From Gonapodya prolifera JEL478 (taxonomy: Eukaryota > Monoblepharomycota > Monoblepharidomycetes > Monoblepharidales > Gonapodyaceae), in NCBI GenBank assembly GCA_001574975.1, contig KQ965773.1, forward strand, positions 224,438-288,437: a stretch of 64,000 nucleotides of DNA, read 5' to 3'. The notes under the pieces are model-generated. The model ran no database searches. It saw only the letters and a program-made list of their open reading frames with translations, and was not told where the DNA came from. Shown in pieces: positions 1-10,513 of this stretch (position 1 is the stretch's first letter; the number at the start of each line of letters is the position of its first letter). The position numbers were made by a program, and so were the translations under genes.

Positions 1-907
1 CCATGTGTCGAATTTGAACATGCCCTCACCCTTGCTTCATAACAACGGGCTCGACACTGACGCATCAGGATATCATCACAGGAGTCCGTTGGGAACACGC
101 AATACGGAGACACCTCGTCGAACACCTTCAATGTCGTTATCGAGGTCCTTTTCTTGTGTTTCGTCACTGGCAGGGAAGGTCGCTGAAAGGATGGGTCGCT
201 CAGTGTCACGTTCCATGGGGACAACCGGTCCTCTTTCGGCCTTCATGTCGGAGCAAACCGGAAGCTTGAGGGAGAGTGTAGATACGCCTTCACAACTTGC
301 AGAAGGTGGTCCGACGTTGGAGGTGGGCGATTCTATTTTTGAATCAATGTGCTGGTTGATCACTCAACCCCTCCCTCTCCCTTCTTCGTACTGGCGATTC
401 AGGCGATCAAACGGTGCATGATCGGATCGTTTCTATACAAGTACGATCGCACGGCGAAGAAGGTCCACCTACGGTATTTCACGTGAGTTGTGTGTCGCAC
501 ATGAGAAAACAGAAGGAAATTAACACGCGGTGTGAACAAGGCTCATGCCAATGTCTGCCACCCTGTACTGGTCTGAACACTCCACCACGGATGCGAAAGT
601 GGTGGAAAGAGGGAAGCACAGTAAGTCCCTTCAATCGCTGGACTCTCTAAAACTTGCTTCACATCGAATTGCTCACATTTCCCCACACAAAGCCAAAATC
701 CTGTCCTACCGTGTTTCACTCCGTCTCACCACAGACAGTTCCTTACCTCGCCGCCTGTTCCCTGCTCGGAAGCTCTTTGCAGGACAGGATGGAATCAGAG
801 CGGTGAGGTCAATCGTCGTCACCACACCGTCTAGGGCTCTGGAGATCGTGGCCGAAACTGAAGAAGTCCACGAGGCATGGGTGACGGTGGGTGACGTTGT
901 GCTCTAG
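1..907 (+). CDS. Num1/Mcp5-like cortical anchor, C-terminal PH domain (5' partial)
   Basis: The reading frame is already open at the first base, so the 5' part lies outside. After a Ser/Thr-rich linker (to about 345) two introns join exons near 403-483 and 541-620 that read MIGSFLYKYDR, VHLRYF and ATLYWSEH. A last stretch reads RSIVVTTPSRALEIVAE and VHEAWV, ending at the stop 905-907. This order matches the PH domain at the C terminus of Num1 (yeast) and Mcp5 (fission yeast), where that domain binds PI(4,5)P2 at the plasma membrane and anchors dynein or mitochondria to the cortex. The rest of the protein, usually a long coiled coil, cannot be seen. Exon edges are by eye; membrane anchoring is inferred from the family. 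Confidence 0.65.
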
Positions 908-1312
908 GGTTGAATAGGTGCCCGCTGACATGATTTCCAGGCCCTCGCTTTCGTTGAAGCCAACGCGCGGACATTGCAGCTATCGATTGTGTATAATGGA
1001 TAGCGGCCGAAACATATGAAACGGTGTCATCGTGTTTGATGTGGATCGGCTGCTTATCAGCGCCTGTATATATGTGGTCGGAAGGTGTCAGAGAAGACGG
1101 CTTTGTTTGGACTGTGCAGGATAATGATAATGGACCCGCATTGTGATTGTGTACAATGCAGCAATTATGTTGAATCGATGTCACAGGTTGGGATGCTCCG
1201 CTACTTGTCGAATGCCGTCACAGGTCCAAATGCGACTACATGCAAGATAAACGGAATGCGAGAGCCGAAAGATATGCAGTTGCAAACATCTATCTCTCGT
1301 TCTCCAAACAAG
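908..1312. other. Intergenic, no recognisable gene
   Basis: This is the spacer between the end of the PH-domain gene and the 3' end of the first P450 copy. The short open frames here show no family similarity and no plausible splice continuation. No RNA gene or repeat was seen. Confidence 0.5.
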
Positions 1313-3481
1313 TCACTGTTTTCGTGGATTAAGTGTCACAGGAAACGGCGGCGGTTTGAGGGTGATGTAGTCAGCCCCTGGAGCTGGTGCTGAGACGTCG
1401 TACAATGGCTCAATGTCAAATTGGTGCACCAGTCGTCCGAGGAAAAGGCGCATTTCTTCACAGTCAAATGATCAGTGCTTTGGGATTCACGGAAACCTTC
1501 GTCAAATAAATTCACGTACCATTCATTGCAAAATTCTTCACGTAAGAAGATATGTTGGGGGTGAGATGACGCTAAAGCTCCTTGTACGACGAAATAGCAA
1601 CTATTTACCTTTCCGATGCAGTCCCTAAAACAGACCAACATCAGTCATTACTTTTTATACGAATCACATTCAGCGACGAACCTTGATCCCGCAGAAAAGG
1701 GCATGAACGCATCCGGGTTAACCTTGGCTGGTCCCCACTCCTTTGTTCCTTACATGGCTCTTGATGACGCCAACAACACCCCAGTCCTCTTCATCCTCAG
1801 CGTCAGCTTCAAGCCAGCGCTCAGGCCAGAACTCTGATGCACGAAGCCATACTATTGCAATAAATGGGAAGCTCAATGTGTGTGAACATCCTGAAATGCG
1901 AGATGACGTACTCTGTGGGTTTCTTTGCAATGAGTAAATAGAGATCTCCACACCGGTACCCTCAGGAATGTGGTACTGTCTTTCCACGCCATCTGGGCCA
2001 AAAGCGTGAGCAGTGACGGTGATATCCATTTCTCGCATCACCCTTGTTGCTGCGGGCCTGAGTCTCAGCGTCTCTTTTATCACGGCATTGAGGTACGGGA
2101 GAGACTTAAGGTCCATATGCGTCAGACAACCAGGCTGTGAAGAAGAAGAAGCCGCTTGAGTCAGCTCTGAACGGAGGCGACTGAGACAATCTGGGTTAGA
2201 GAGGAGTAAGTGGGTTGCCCATGCCATAGTACTCGCTGCAAAAAACGTTGATGGTGTTAAGGTAAGGCCCTCAAGGCTGAACAATGTTTCCATCAAGAAA
2301 TACCTGACGTCTCAGAACCTGCCCCCATGAACAGTGCAGTTGTCTTGAAGTTCGAGGGGCCGTAGCACTCCTTTTGCCGCGAGTTCCATCATGATGTACA
2401 AAATGTCACGAGGCACTTTATCGCTCCTGTCCAGTGCCGCTGGTCTCGCCTTCCGTTATGCCGCCAAGTGGTTCCACTGAACTTGTAGGGTATTCATGCA
2501 CCACGGGATTGCGTACATGTTGAACGGCATGATGGAATGGAACACGGTGATGATTGTGTTCCACCTTCCTGCTGTGCGGACGGGGTGATCACCCCGGTGG
2601 ATGGCGTTGAGGGATTCCCCAAATGCCGTAGATGAGATCACATCAAGAGCAACCGCCTAAACCATACAGCAACGGTGCTCTTAGACCAAAGGACGCTAGA
2701 AGTACTTCGAAACACACAGCAAACAACTCCACCAAGTCCTCCTTCGCATAACCATGTCCCTGCCGTGCCTCGTCTTTGAGCTTATTCTCCAATACTTTCC
2801 AGACGCCATCCATCTGGTCTTCCAATCCCGCCAAGAACCGGATTGAGAAGGCTGGAGACATGGCAAGTCGGGTTTTGCGGTGGTACTCCTTGTCGCTGAT
2901 CGTGAGGAGGCCGTCAGGATCCTAGAAATGGTGCCGGGGGGACGAAGAGTCTGGTGTTAGCACGGGGAATGAAGGTGCGAAGAAATATAAAAACCCGGCA
3001 ATTGGGGGGCTGTACATTTGGATCCATTTCAATGTCCTGATAGAACCGTGCTTTTTTGATGTCATCGACGCGGAGGAGCCGAAGGATTGAGGTGACGTGA
3101 AGGAATTGCAGGCAGGGGCAACATGTGCCGTATACATACTTTTTGAGCCAAAATGGGGTCCGCGATTGAGATAGTCTTGGAATCAATTCTTGAGGTTGAT
3201 GGGGTGAGATGACGCTCCTACAACACTCCAAAACTTGTAACCGCCCACCTCACGATACCCCCAAATCTCTCATGCAGGTCAAACTTCCACAGAGACCCTC
3301 TCCCCGAGATTAAGTTCCACCATCCGATTGGGGGACACGCGATATCCAGCGCTGAGCCCGGGATGGAAGCTATCGGGGAGCGTACGAAGGCATCGAGGAG
3401 GTACAGGAGATAGTAGGTGAGAAGACTGATTGCCAAGGAGGCGAGGATGGCGGGGATGGTGAGGAGGGCGAGGAGAGGCAT
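1313..3481 (-). pseudogene. Cytochrome P450, copy A (full length but interrupted)
   Basis: This is a microsomal P450 monooxygenase by sequence: an N-terminal membrane anchor (LLTYYLLYLLDAF), a Pro-rich hinge, ETLRLRP (the ExxR motif, about 2057-2081), the PERW region, and the heme-binding loop FSAGSRDCIGK. That loop is built by splicing: its Cys lies on a 16-base exon at 1609-1624, the next exon at 1520-1535 is also 16 bases, and the final exon runs 1455-1313. Compared with copy B, this copy has an in-frame TAA just after WNHLAA (about 2458) and a one-base loss before MGAGSETS (about 2325-2350). The CDS as given therefore does not read through. Substrate is unknown. The lesions could be real decay or assembly error; the downstream exons still look constrained. 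Confidence 0.7.
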
Positions 3482-3665
3482 GGTAGCTGGGTTTTGCAGA
3501 ACGTTGTTGGCCAAGGGGTCGGTGTGATGGGGGATCCCGAGGCACGAAGACTGCCGATCGAGGACGAATGATGATTTCAGAGCACCGCAATGGTGGTCGC
3601 GATGTGGGTCCGGTGCGAGTTTGGATGGACCCGATAAGCTCTAAACTGTAGGAACATTGCGACTT

Positions 3666-4868
3666 AAAAATACCTGACGTCTCAGCCCCTGCTCCCATAA
3701 ACAAAAGACTATTGTCTCGGAGCTCAAGAGGCTGGAGCGCTTCTTTTGCCACAAGCTGCATCAAAATAAAGAAAATATCTCGCGGCACCTTATCACCCCT
3801 GTCCAATGCCGCTTGTCTTTTCACCCGTAACACGGCCAGGTGGTTCCACATCACGTCAACGGTATTCTTGTACCATGGAACGACATACAGGTTGAACGGC
3901 ATTATGGATTGCAGCGCGGTGATATGGTGCTCATTTTTGCGGCCGAGCGGATGGGGTGGTTGCCGAGACGGATGACGTCAAGAGCTTCACCTACGGTGGA
4001 GGTGATGATGTCAAGCGCGACAGCCTTAGAGTACACCAAAACGTGCCACTTGATCAAATTGTGAGGAATGTCATTATAAAATACTCACAGCAAACATCTC
4101 CACCAAATCCACGTTTGCATATCCCCGTCCTTCGCTCTTGCGTGCTTCGTCCTTCAGTTTACACTCCAACACGTGCCACACGGCGTCCATCTGGTCCTCC
4201 AGTCCGGCCAAAAAGCGGATTGAGAACGCTGGCGATATGGCCAATCGGACCTTGCGGTGGTACGGCTTGTCGCAGATAGTTAGGACGGCATCGGGGCCCT
4301 GGAGAACATGTCAGGTTGACGAATGCGGAGTGATGTCGGGGAATGTTTGATATGCGTCGTATGAACAGGAGCGAACAAATTACATTGCAGTGGCAAGTCT
4401 CACCTCTGGATCCATTTTGATGTCCTGGTAGAATCGAGCTTTCCTGATGTCATGGACGCGCAGGAGCTGTAGCGTGGAGTGTGAATGGAATTCATGCGAG
4501 GGCACGGCGTGACGTGCACGTACTTTTTGAGCTAAAATGGGATCCGCGACTGATATAGTCCTTGAATCAATTCTTGAGGTCGTTGGGTGCATGCACTCCG
4601 CCAGCCGAACGTAGCGAACTTTGTGACACTCCCACCTCACGATGGCCCCAAACTTTTTGTGAAGGTTAAACTTCCACGCGTACGCCGTCCCGGTGGCCAA
4701 TTTCCACCACCCGATCGGAGGGAACGCGATGCCGAGCGCTGAGCCCGGGATTGATGCGATGGGGGAGAGTAGGAAGGCATTGCAGAGGTACAGGAGGTAG
4801 TAGGTCACCAGGCCGAGTGCCACCGATGCGATAAACATGGGGATGGTGAGGATGGTGAGGAGGGCCAT
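3666..4868 (-). pseudogene. Cytochrome P450, copy B (3' truncated and frameshifted)
   Basis: This is a tandem duplicate of the downstream P450. It has the same N-terminal anchor (MALLTILTIPMF), the same intron positions, and TISVADPILAQK and LLRVHDIRKARFYQD blocks. It runs to MGAGAETS and a conserved intron donor near 3668, where similarity to copy A stops. The ExxR helix and heme loop are absent, because copy A's 5' region begins about 190 bases later. There is also a one-base deletion near 3905-3925 relative to copy A, just before MPFNLYVVPW. It cannot make a heme-binding enzyme alone. It keeps an open frame (LRVKRQAALDR) exactly where copy A has its stop. This looks like the scar of unequal exchange between tandem copies. 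Confidence 0.7.
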
Positions 4869-5128
4869 GGTGGCGGGATGTTGGGTGGCAATCCCCGAAT
4901 CCCCCCGAATGAATCGGCGGACTAACACGTGATGCATTAGCTAGCTTTAATATGTGACTAGAGGGGAATTCAATATCACGACTGTATTGCTTATGATAAA
5001 CGGAGTCTATGAAAAATACCTCTGCACCACACTGCTGCCTGCACTAATCGGGCCAAAGTTCTAAATAGTAAATGCACACAGTTCCTGCGGACCACGCCAT
5101 CCCGTGTTTCACCCTTCTCCGCGTTTTG

Positions 5129-6088
5129 TCACGCCAAAGACCTCTTATAAAATTCAACCTGGTGGCGCGCAAACTCGATTGAAACTGGCGCGTCCGAGCA
5201 CAACATATCAAATCCGTGCGGTGCCCCTGGAACCTCCACCACTTCGCACCGCACACCGGCAGATCGGAGTCTTCGCGAGTACTCTATGTCCTCGGCGTGG
5301 AACAGGTCCTGTGTTCCCACGCCAATCCAAGTCTCGGCAAGTCCGGCCAAGTTTTCTCTCCGTCCTGGCACTGCGTACTTAGGCGCACCCTCGGGTGAAT
5401 CCGCGTGTGGTCCAAGGTAGGACTTCCACGCGTACTTGTTGCTTTCCAGGGTCCACATACCTGGGTGCGTCGGGAGTACTGCGCCGGGAAGGTTTGTGCG
5501 GTCGTCGAGCATGGGGTACACCAGCTGCTGAGACCGAAGTTTGGTGCCCTCGTCGAACGCACGCTGCGCCACGGCGGCTGCCAGCCCACCGCCAGCGCTC
5601 TCCCCGCCAACAGCAATCCTGTTCGGATCCACCAGGCCATCGGCGCCCGATGCAAGCCACTGCAGAACGGCGAAACAGTCGTCGAGAGCTGCGGGTGCGG
5701 GATGTTCGGGCGCCAACCTGTACGTCGGCAGGGCGACGAGAGCGCCGACCTCTGTCGCGAATCTGATTGCGGCTGCTGCTGAGGTTTCAGGCTTGCCCAA
5801 GATGTAACCGCCGCCGTGGATCCAGAGGATTGCCGGGAGTGGGTGCGAAGTGGGTTTTTTGGGCGCGTAAACGAGCGTGCGGATGCGAGATGGGCCAACC
5901 AGGTGTTCTGAAGTTGACAGGTCGGGGTGGTGTTTTGTGGGCGGCGCCAAGAAGCGCATGATTGAAAGGGGCATCCATCGGAGCGCGAATTCCATGATTG
6001 CCGCGATAGCGCGGAAGCGAGACAGATCTGGATGCGTGTCAACGTCCTTGGGGACGTGCAGCGTCAGCGTGGTCGTGGTACCGGCCAT
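5129..6088 (-). CDS. Alpha/beta hydrolase, hormone-sensitive-lipase (HSL) type esterase
   Basis: This is a single-exon gene of 319 residues, a usual length for the family. It has the oxyanion motif HGGGY at residues 91-95, the nucleophile elbow GESAGG with Ser164, and the remaining triad positions Asp261 (in TQDLFHAED) and His291 (in GAPHGFD). The family hydrolyses carboxylic esters; the true substrate is not known. No signal peptide or membrane segment is evident. It sits beside two P450 copies on the same strand, with a decayed duplicate directly upstream, so a shared catabolic or secondary-metabolic role is possible but only inferred. Lack of introns is unusual for this window and could reflect transfer or retroposition. 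Confidence 0.85.
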   Translation of the reverse strand: MAGTTTTLTLHVPKDVDTHPDLSRFRAIAAIMEFALRWMPLSIMRFLAPPTKHHPDLSTSEHLVGPSRIRTLVYAPKKPTSHPLPAILWIHGGGYILGKPETSAAAAIRFATEVGALVALPTYRLAPEHPAPAALDDCFAVLQWLASGADGLVDPNRIAVGGESAGGGLAAAVAQRAFDEGTKLRSQQLVYPMLDDRTNLPGAVLPTHPGMWTLESNKYAWKSYLGPHADSPEGAPKYAVPGRRENLAGLAETWIGVGTQDLFHAEDIEYSRRLRSAGVRCEVVEVPGAPHGFDMLCSDAPVSIEFARHQVEFYKRSLA

Positions 6089-6393
6089 CGCGAATACGGG
6101 AAAGGGGAATGAAAGACTGACATTGATGTTTGGTGTCGGCTCTTATGTATGCCTCTTGGCATGTGGCGCAGATCCAAAGCAACATTTCTAATCGGCCACG
6201 CAACAACGAATTACATAATCGGCCACGCAACCTCTCTTTATAGTCCTCACTGGCTATTACCTTCTCTTTTTGATGGCGACATCAGTCGAATTGCAGAGTC
6301 ACATCGATATGTCAACATATTGTGATCGGTTGACACGTGAATTCATTCATTTTTCCCAATCGCCCCTTCCTCCGTCGTCTCACAACACACCGA

Positions 6394-7462
6394 TCATCTT
6401 GAACCCTCAATAGCACTGACTTGCATACATAATCGCGACTGAAAATTTGTTCTGGGGTCCTCCCCGAGTGAATACCGGAACAAAGACAAATAAACATTGG
6501 AGAAGTGTTCAAACATTTGACGGAAAACAAGAAAAGGGAACCTATTCTTGTTCTGACAGTTGCATTGCTTATATACAATGCATGGTAATACCTTCTGTGC
6601 CAACTCTCGTACCCAATTACATTGAAGAGTCCAAATTGATGATAACGTGGAATGTTCCATGTCGCTGCCTCGTGCTTGTATGTACCCCCCGTTAAGTGAA
6701 ACCAGAGTCCTCTTCATGAATTCGACCTTGTGGCGCGTGGACTCGATCCATACTGGTGCGTCCGAGCATAACCCATCGAATCCGTGCGGGGCCCCTGGAA
6801 CCTCAACGACGTCGCACCGCACACCGGCAGATCGGAGCCTCCGCGCATACTCTTTATCCTCGGCGTAAAACAGGTCCTGTATTCCTACACCGATCCAAGT
6901 CTCGGCAAGTCCGGCCAAGTATTCTCTCCGTGCTGGCACTGCGTACTTAGGCGCACCTTCAGGTGAATCCGCGTGTGGTACTAGGTAGGACTTCCACGCG
7001 TACTTGTTGGTTTCCAGGGTCCACATACCCGGGTGCGTCAGGAGTACGGCGCCGGGAAGGTTTGTGCGGTCGCCGAGCATGGGGTAGACGAGCTGTTGAG
7101 ACCGAAGTTGGCATCTCTCGTCCAACGCACGCTGGGCCACGGCGGCTGCCAGCCCGCCGCCATCCCCGCCCACAGCAAGCCTTTCGGATCCACCAGACCC
7201 TCAGCGCCCGATGCAAGCCACTGCAGAACGGAAACACAGTCGTCGAGAGCTGCAGGTGCGGGGTGGTCCGGTGCGAGTCTGTACGTCGGCAATAACCCCC
7301 ATTCGAATCTGACGGCCGCTTCTGATGCCGTTTCAGGCGTACCCAAGATGTACGCGCCGCCGTGGATCCAAAGAATTGCCGGGAGTGGCTTCGAAGTGGG
7401 GTTATTGGGTGGGTAGACGAGGGTGCAAGACGGGCCAACCAGGTGGGGCCCTCAACGCGCAA
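6394..7462 (-). pseudogene. Decayed duplicate of the HSL-type hydrolase
   Basis: About 75-80% similar by eye to the intact gene just downstream, with shared blocks PTYRLAP, HPAPAALDDC, RSQQLVYPML, HPGMWTLE and GAPHGFD. It begins without the first 65 or so residues, has HGGA in place of HGGG, and lost several codons after AAVRFE. Near 7165-7190 a one-base loss and a six-base loss shift the frame and remove the E-S-A of the nucleophile elbow, so the catalytic Ser is gone. At the 3' end the stop found in the intact copy is missing and the frame runs on to 6394. An active esterase is not expected. Confidence 0.75.
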
Positions 7463-8874
7463 ACGACATTGCGATAGTGGCGCTCTATTTTAGCTAGACG
7501 ACGCTATTTTATAGTGGTATCTAATGAATATAAATGCATTTAACGAAAACCGGTGTGACAATAAATGGTCAAATAATTGGAGCTGTAAAGGTTGCCGGAC
7601 GGGTGTGTAAAGGTTATTGGATGTCAATAATTGTTGCACATACTGCACAATTAAATGTCAAATATGTTGAATCTAGCGTACGCGGACCTTCGTCGTAGTC
7701 GTAGATGACTTATCTTGTAGTACGAAATATGTTCTGTTCTCGCTTATCATAGTTTTACAGTATATTTATAGTCCGCTTGAGTCACTACTGAGTCCGACGT
7801 ATCCAATGCAAATGAATCACCCAACGCCCTGCCATGTCAGATGCCCATACAACGAACGTCTAATCTGATCCGTTAGGTGTGTCACAGTCGCCAAGTTGCA
7901 TCATCCAACAAAATAAGGTACGGTGAATGACATTTAAATGCATTCATGACATTTAATGTCATTCACTCCCATTTACATGACATTTACTCCGGGGACCGTC
8001 CGCTTATTACATTTATTACATTTATTACATTTATTGACATTTATTGACATATGCTGACACTCATCAGTTTTCAGACGAAAGTACGGATCTCAAAGAAGAT
8101 CTCGGGGAGTGGGAAGCCTTTCCCTCAATTCTTTGAACGAATCAAGTTCAAAAAACTTTGTTCAAGAGTCTTCCTTTCCTCATTACTGGTGAACTGTCTC
8201 TGGACTCCGTGCTACTATCAGATTCGGTCAGATCCATTGACAAAATCAGAATATCTTGTTTCTGTGGTCTCCAAAGATGCCCCTGAAGAACGATCCATCG
8301 GATCATCCATCTGTTCCTGCTCCGCCGTCTCTTCCTCCGTGCTCCCTGAAGACACTCGAGAAGCAGAGATTGAATGGACTGTCCCTAGGTCCGGAGAAGA
8401 GGAAGAAGGAGAAGCGACGCTACTTTCATGAAAATCAATGACATCTCGGGGTATGTTCGCTCTATGAAGCAGTGTAAACTGTAAGGAATGATGGGTTCAG
8501 ACATGAGAGGTGTCAGAAACAATGGGCATCGTAATACGGATTGAACTTGTAAGGAATGTTATCGGCTCCCATGCAGTACTTGTTGCTGTAGAACATTTTT
8601 TGGGTGGCTTTTGACGGTTTGTGGACGGTTGAAAACTCAAAGTCCCATAGTTTGGCAAGAACACCTTGGAAACAAATTGTAGCCCACATGTGTGGCAGAA
8701 ATTACTATCCATTATTTGTAAACTGTCAAGTCAATTGAGTTGGTTTGGTGGGCAATGACACATGTAATCGCGTGCTCCTCAATATTGCGCGATCGATTAG
8801 GAAGCGAGGCTTCAGCCGGCACGGATTCAAATACCCCGGCGAATTGGAAACCAGAGTTACGAAACAGTGTCGAA
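7463..8874. other. AT-rich spacer without a recognised gene
   Basis: Base composition drops to clearly AT-rich from about 7490 to 8050, with repeated GACATTTAATG-like words and a short tandem repeat. An open frame of 126 codons on the plus strand at 8051-8431 has an acidic C-terminal end but matches no family I recognise. The remainder up to the dioxygenase start holds no supported feature. It may include remnants of a transposable element, but no terminal repeats or coding remnant were found. Confidence 0.4.
8004..8052. repeat. Short tandem repeat, ATTACATTT / TTGACATTTA units
   Basis: A run of about five 9-10 base units: ATTACATTT three times, passing into ATTGACATTT twice. The same ACATTTA word also recurs in the preceding 80 bases, partly as an inverted GACATTTAATGTC. 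It looks like a microsatellite inside the AT-rich spacer. Confidence 0.7.
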
Positions 8875-10264
8875 ATGGCCTCCCCCACGTCCTCCACCCG
8901 CGAGTACTTCGCCTCAACGACACCCGTCCCGTACACCGAATCGAAAGTCAAGCACCTCGCAGGCACCCAAGCAGATCCCGCGAAGAAGTCGCTTTTCCAG
9001 GCAGCAAAGCAGGTGATCGATTATACTCCCGCAATTGGTACGGAGATTGTTGGACTTCAGGTGAGAAATGGAATTGAATTCAGTAACAAACCGATAAGTC
9101 ATTCTGCTCCACTCTTCAAACAGCTCAAGGATCTGACAGAGCAACAGTCTGAGGACCTTGCGCTTCTCATCGCCGAGAGGGGAGTGGTCTTCTTCCGGGA
9201 TCAAGACTTGACTCCCGCTCAACAACGGGAGCTTGGATTGCGATGGGGTGAGTGTTCTTGACAATCAATCGCCCTCCGAAGAAAACGGGAGCAATAGAAA
9301 TGTTCCTTCTCAAGGCAAAATCAATGCCCACACTCCCAGTCCCCGAGTCGGCGAGGGCTACGATGACGTGCAGGTGTTTCGCACCGACAAGAACTCCCTG
9401 ACGGCACCCGACAACTGGCATCAAGACCACTCCGCCAACGAAGAGCCGGCGGCGATCACATTTTTGATGGTTCGGGAAGTACCATCCAATGGTGGTATGT
9501 GCTGAACGGGTTCCATCTCCACATCAACAAAGTTGATCTTCACCCACCCTTGTGCAATAGGCGACACGCAATGGGCATCCCTCTACAGCGCCTACGACAA
9601 GCTCAGCCCCGCGTTCCGCAAGCAACTCGAAGGGATCGAGACCCTTCAGGAAGGCCTCTACTTCGCCAGCAACAGGGACTACCAGCCTGCTCGAGGCACC
9701 CACCCGCTCATCCGCACCCACCCAGTGACGGGATGGCGACACCTGTACGTGAACGGAGCGTGGGTTAAGCAGGTCAAAGGGTTCAGACGCGAGGAGAGCG
9801 ATCTGCTGCTCAAGTTTTTGAACCAGCATATTGCGAGCGGGATTGACTTCCAGGTTAGTACAGCACGGTTCAGATCAATTGATTGCGGGTCGTTGTAATG
9901 CAGTTGTGGTTCAGGTCCGGTTTAAGTGGACTCCCAACTCCGTCGCACTGTGGGACAACCGATCCACCCAACACTCTGCCATCTGGGACTTCTACCCCCA
10001 AACCCGCTAGTGAGTTACACTGTCATACGGCCCCCTTCTCTACTCCCACGCATTGTCTAACATCCCCTTCCCCCTTCCAGCGGCACCCGCGTTGTCGTGC
10101 ACGGCGACAAATCCTTCTTCGACCCCAAATCCAAGTCTCGGGCAGAGTCGCTCGGGATCCCCATCACGCCGTCGTGGCGCAGGGATATTGCGAACGAGCT
10201 CGATGATGTGGTTGGGAGAGACGCGTGGGTAAACAGCGGATTCAAGCAGAAGCCTTATTTGTAG
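8875..10264 (+). CDS. TauD/TfdA-family Fe(II)/2-oxoglutarate dioxygenase
   Basis: Exons at about 8875-9060, 9124-9247, 9315-9494, 9561-9853, 9915-10009 and 10081-10264 join in phase. The iron ligands are visible: HQDHS (His-x-Asp) after APDNW, and the distal His in NRSTQHSAIWDF. The 2-oxoglutarate-binding Arg is expected in the following TR-x-GTRVVVHGD block. The family oxidises sulfonates, phenoxyacetates and related small acids, releasing CO2 and succinate; fungal members include sulfonate dioxygenases. The exact substrate cannot be told. The start was taken at MASPTSS because the upstream in-frame extension has no family character. No targeting signal is obvious. It stands alone, next to the P450/hydrolase block, so a catabolic role is possible. 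Confidence 0.85.
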
Positions 10265-10513
10265 TGTATTTGTTGAGCAGATGCTGAACAAAATTAATTG
10301 GCACGTCGTTTTGGGTTGAATGCGGGGCTAGGACTGATGATCGCTGGGTTCCGTCTTTGCCGCATTTCCTACACCTTCCGCGTTCCGGAGTGTCTTACTC
10401 AGTGGTTTACAGTGAAAAGCATAAGTTCCTCATAGCTCACATGATGAATATTACACAAATTAGAAACAGAAGATATTTGCAATGCCGCCTCATGTCCACA
10501 AACTTTGCCCATC

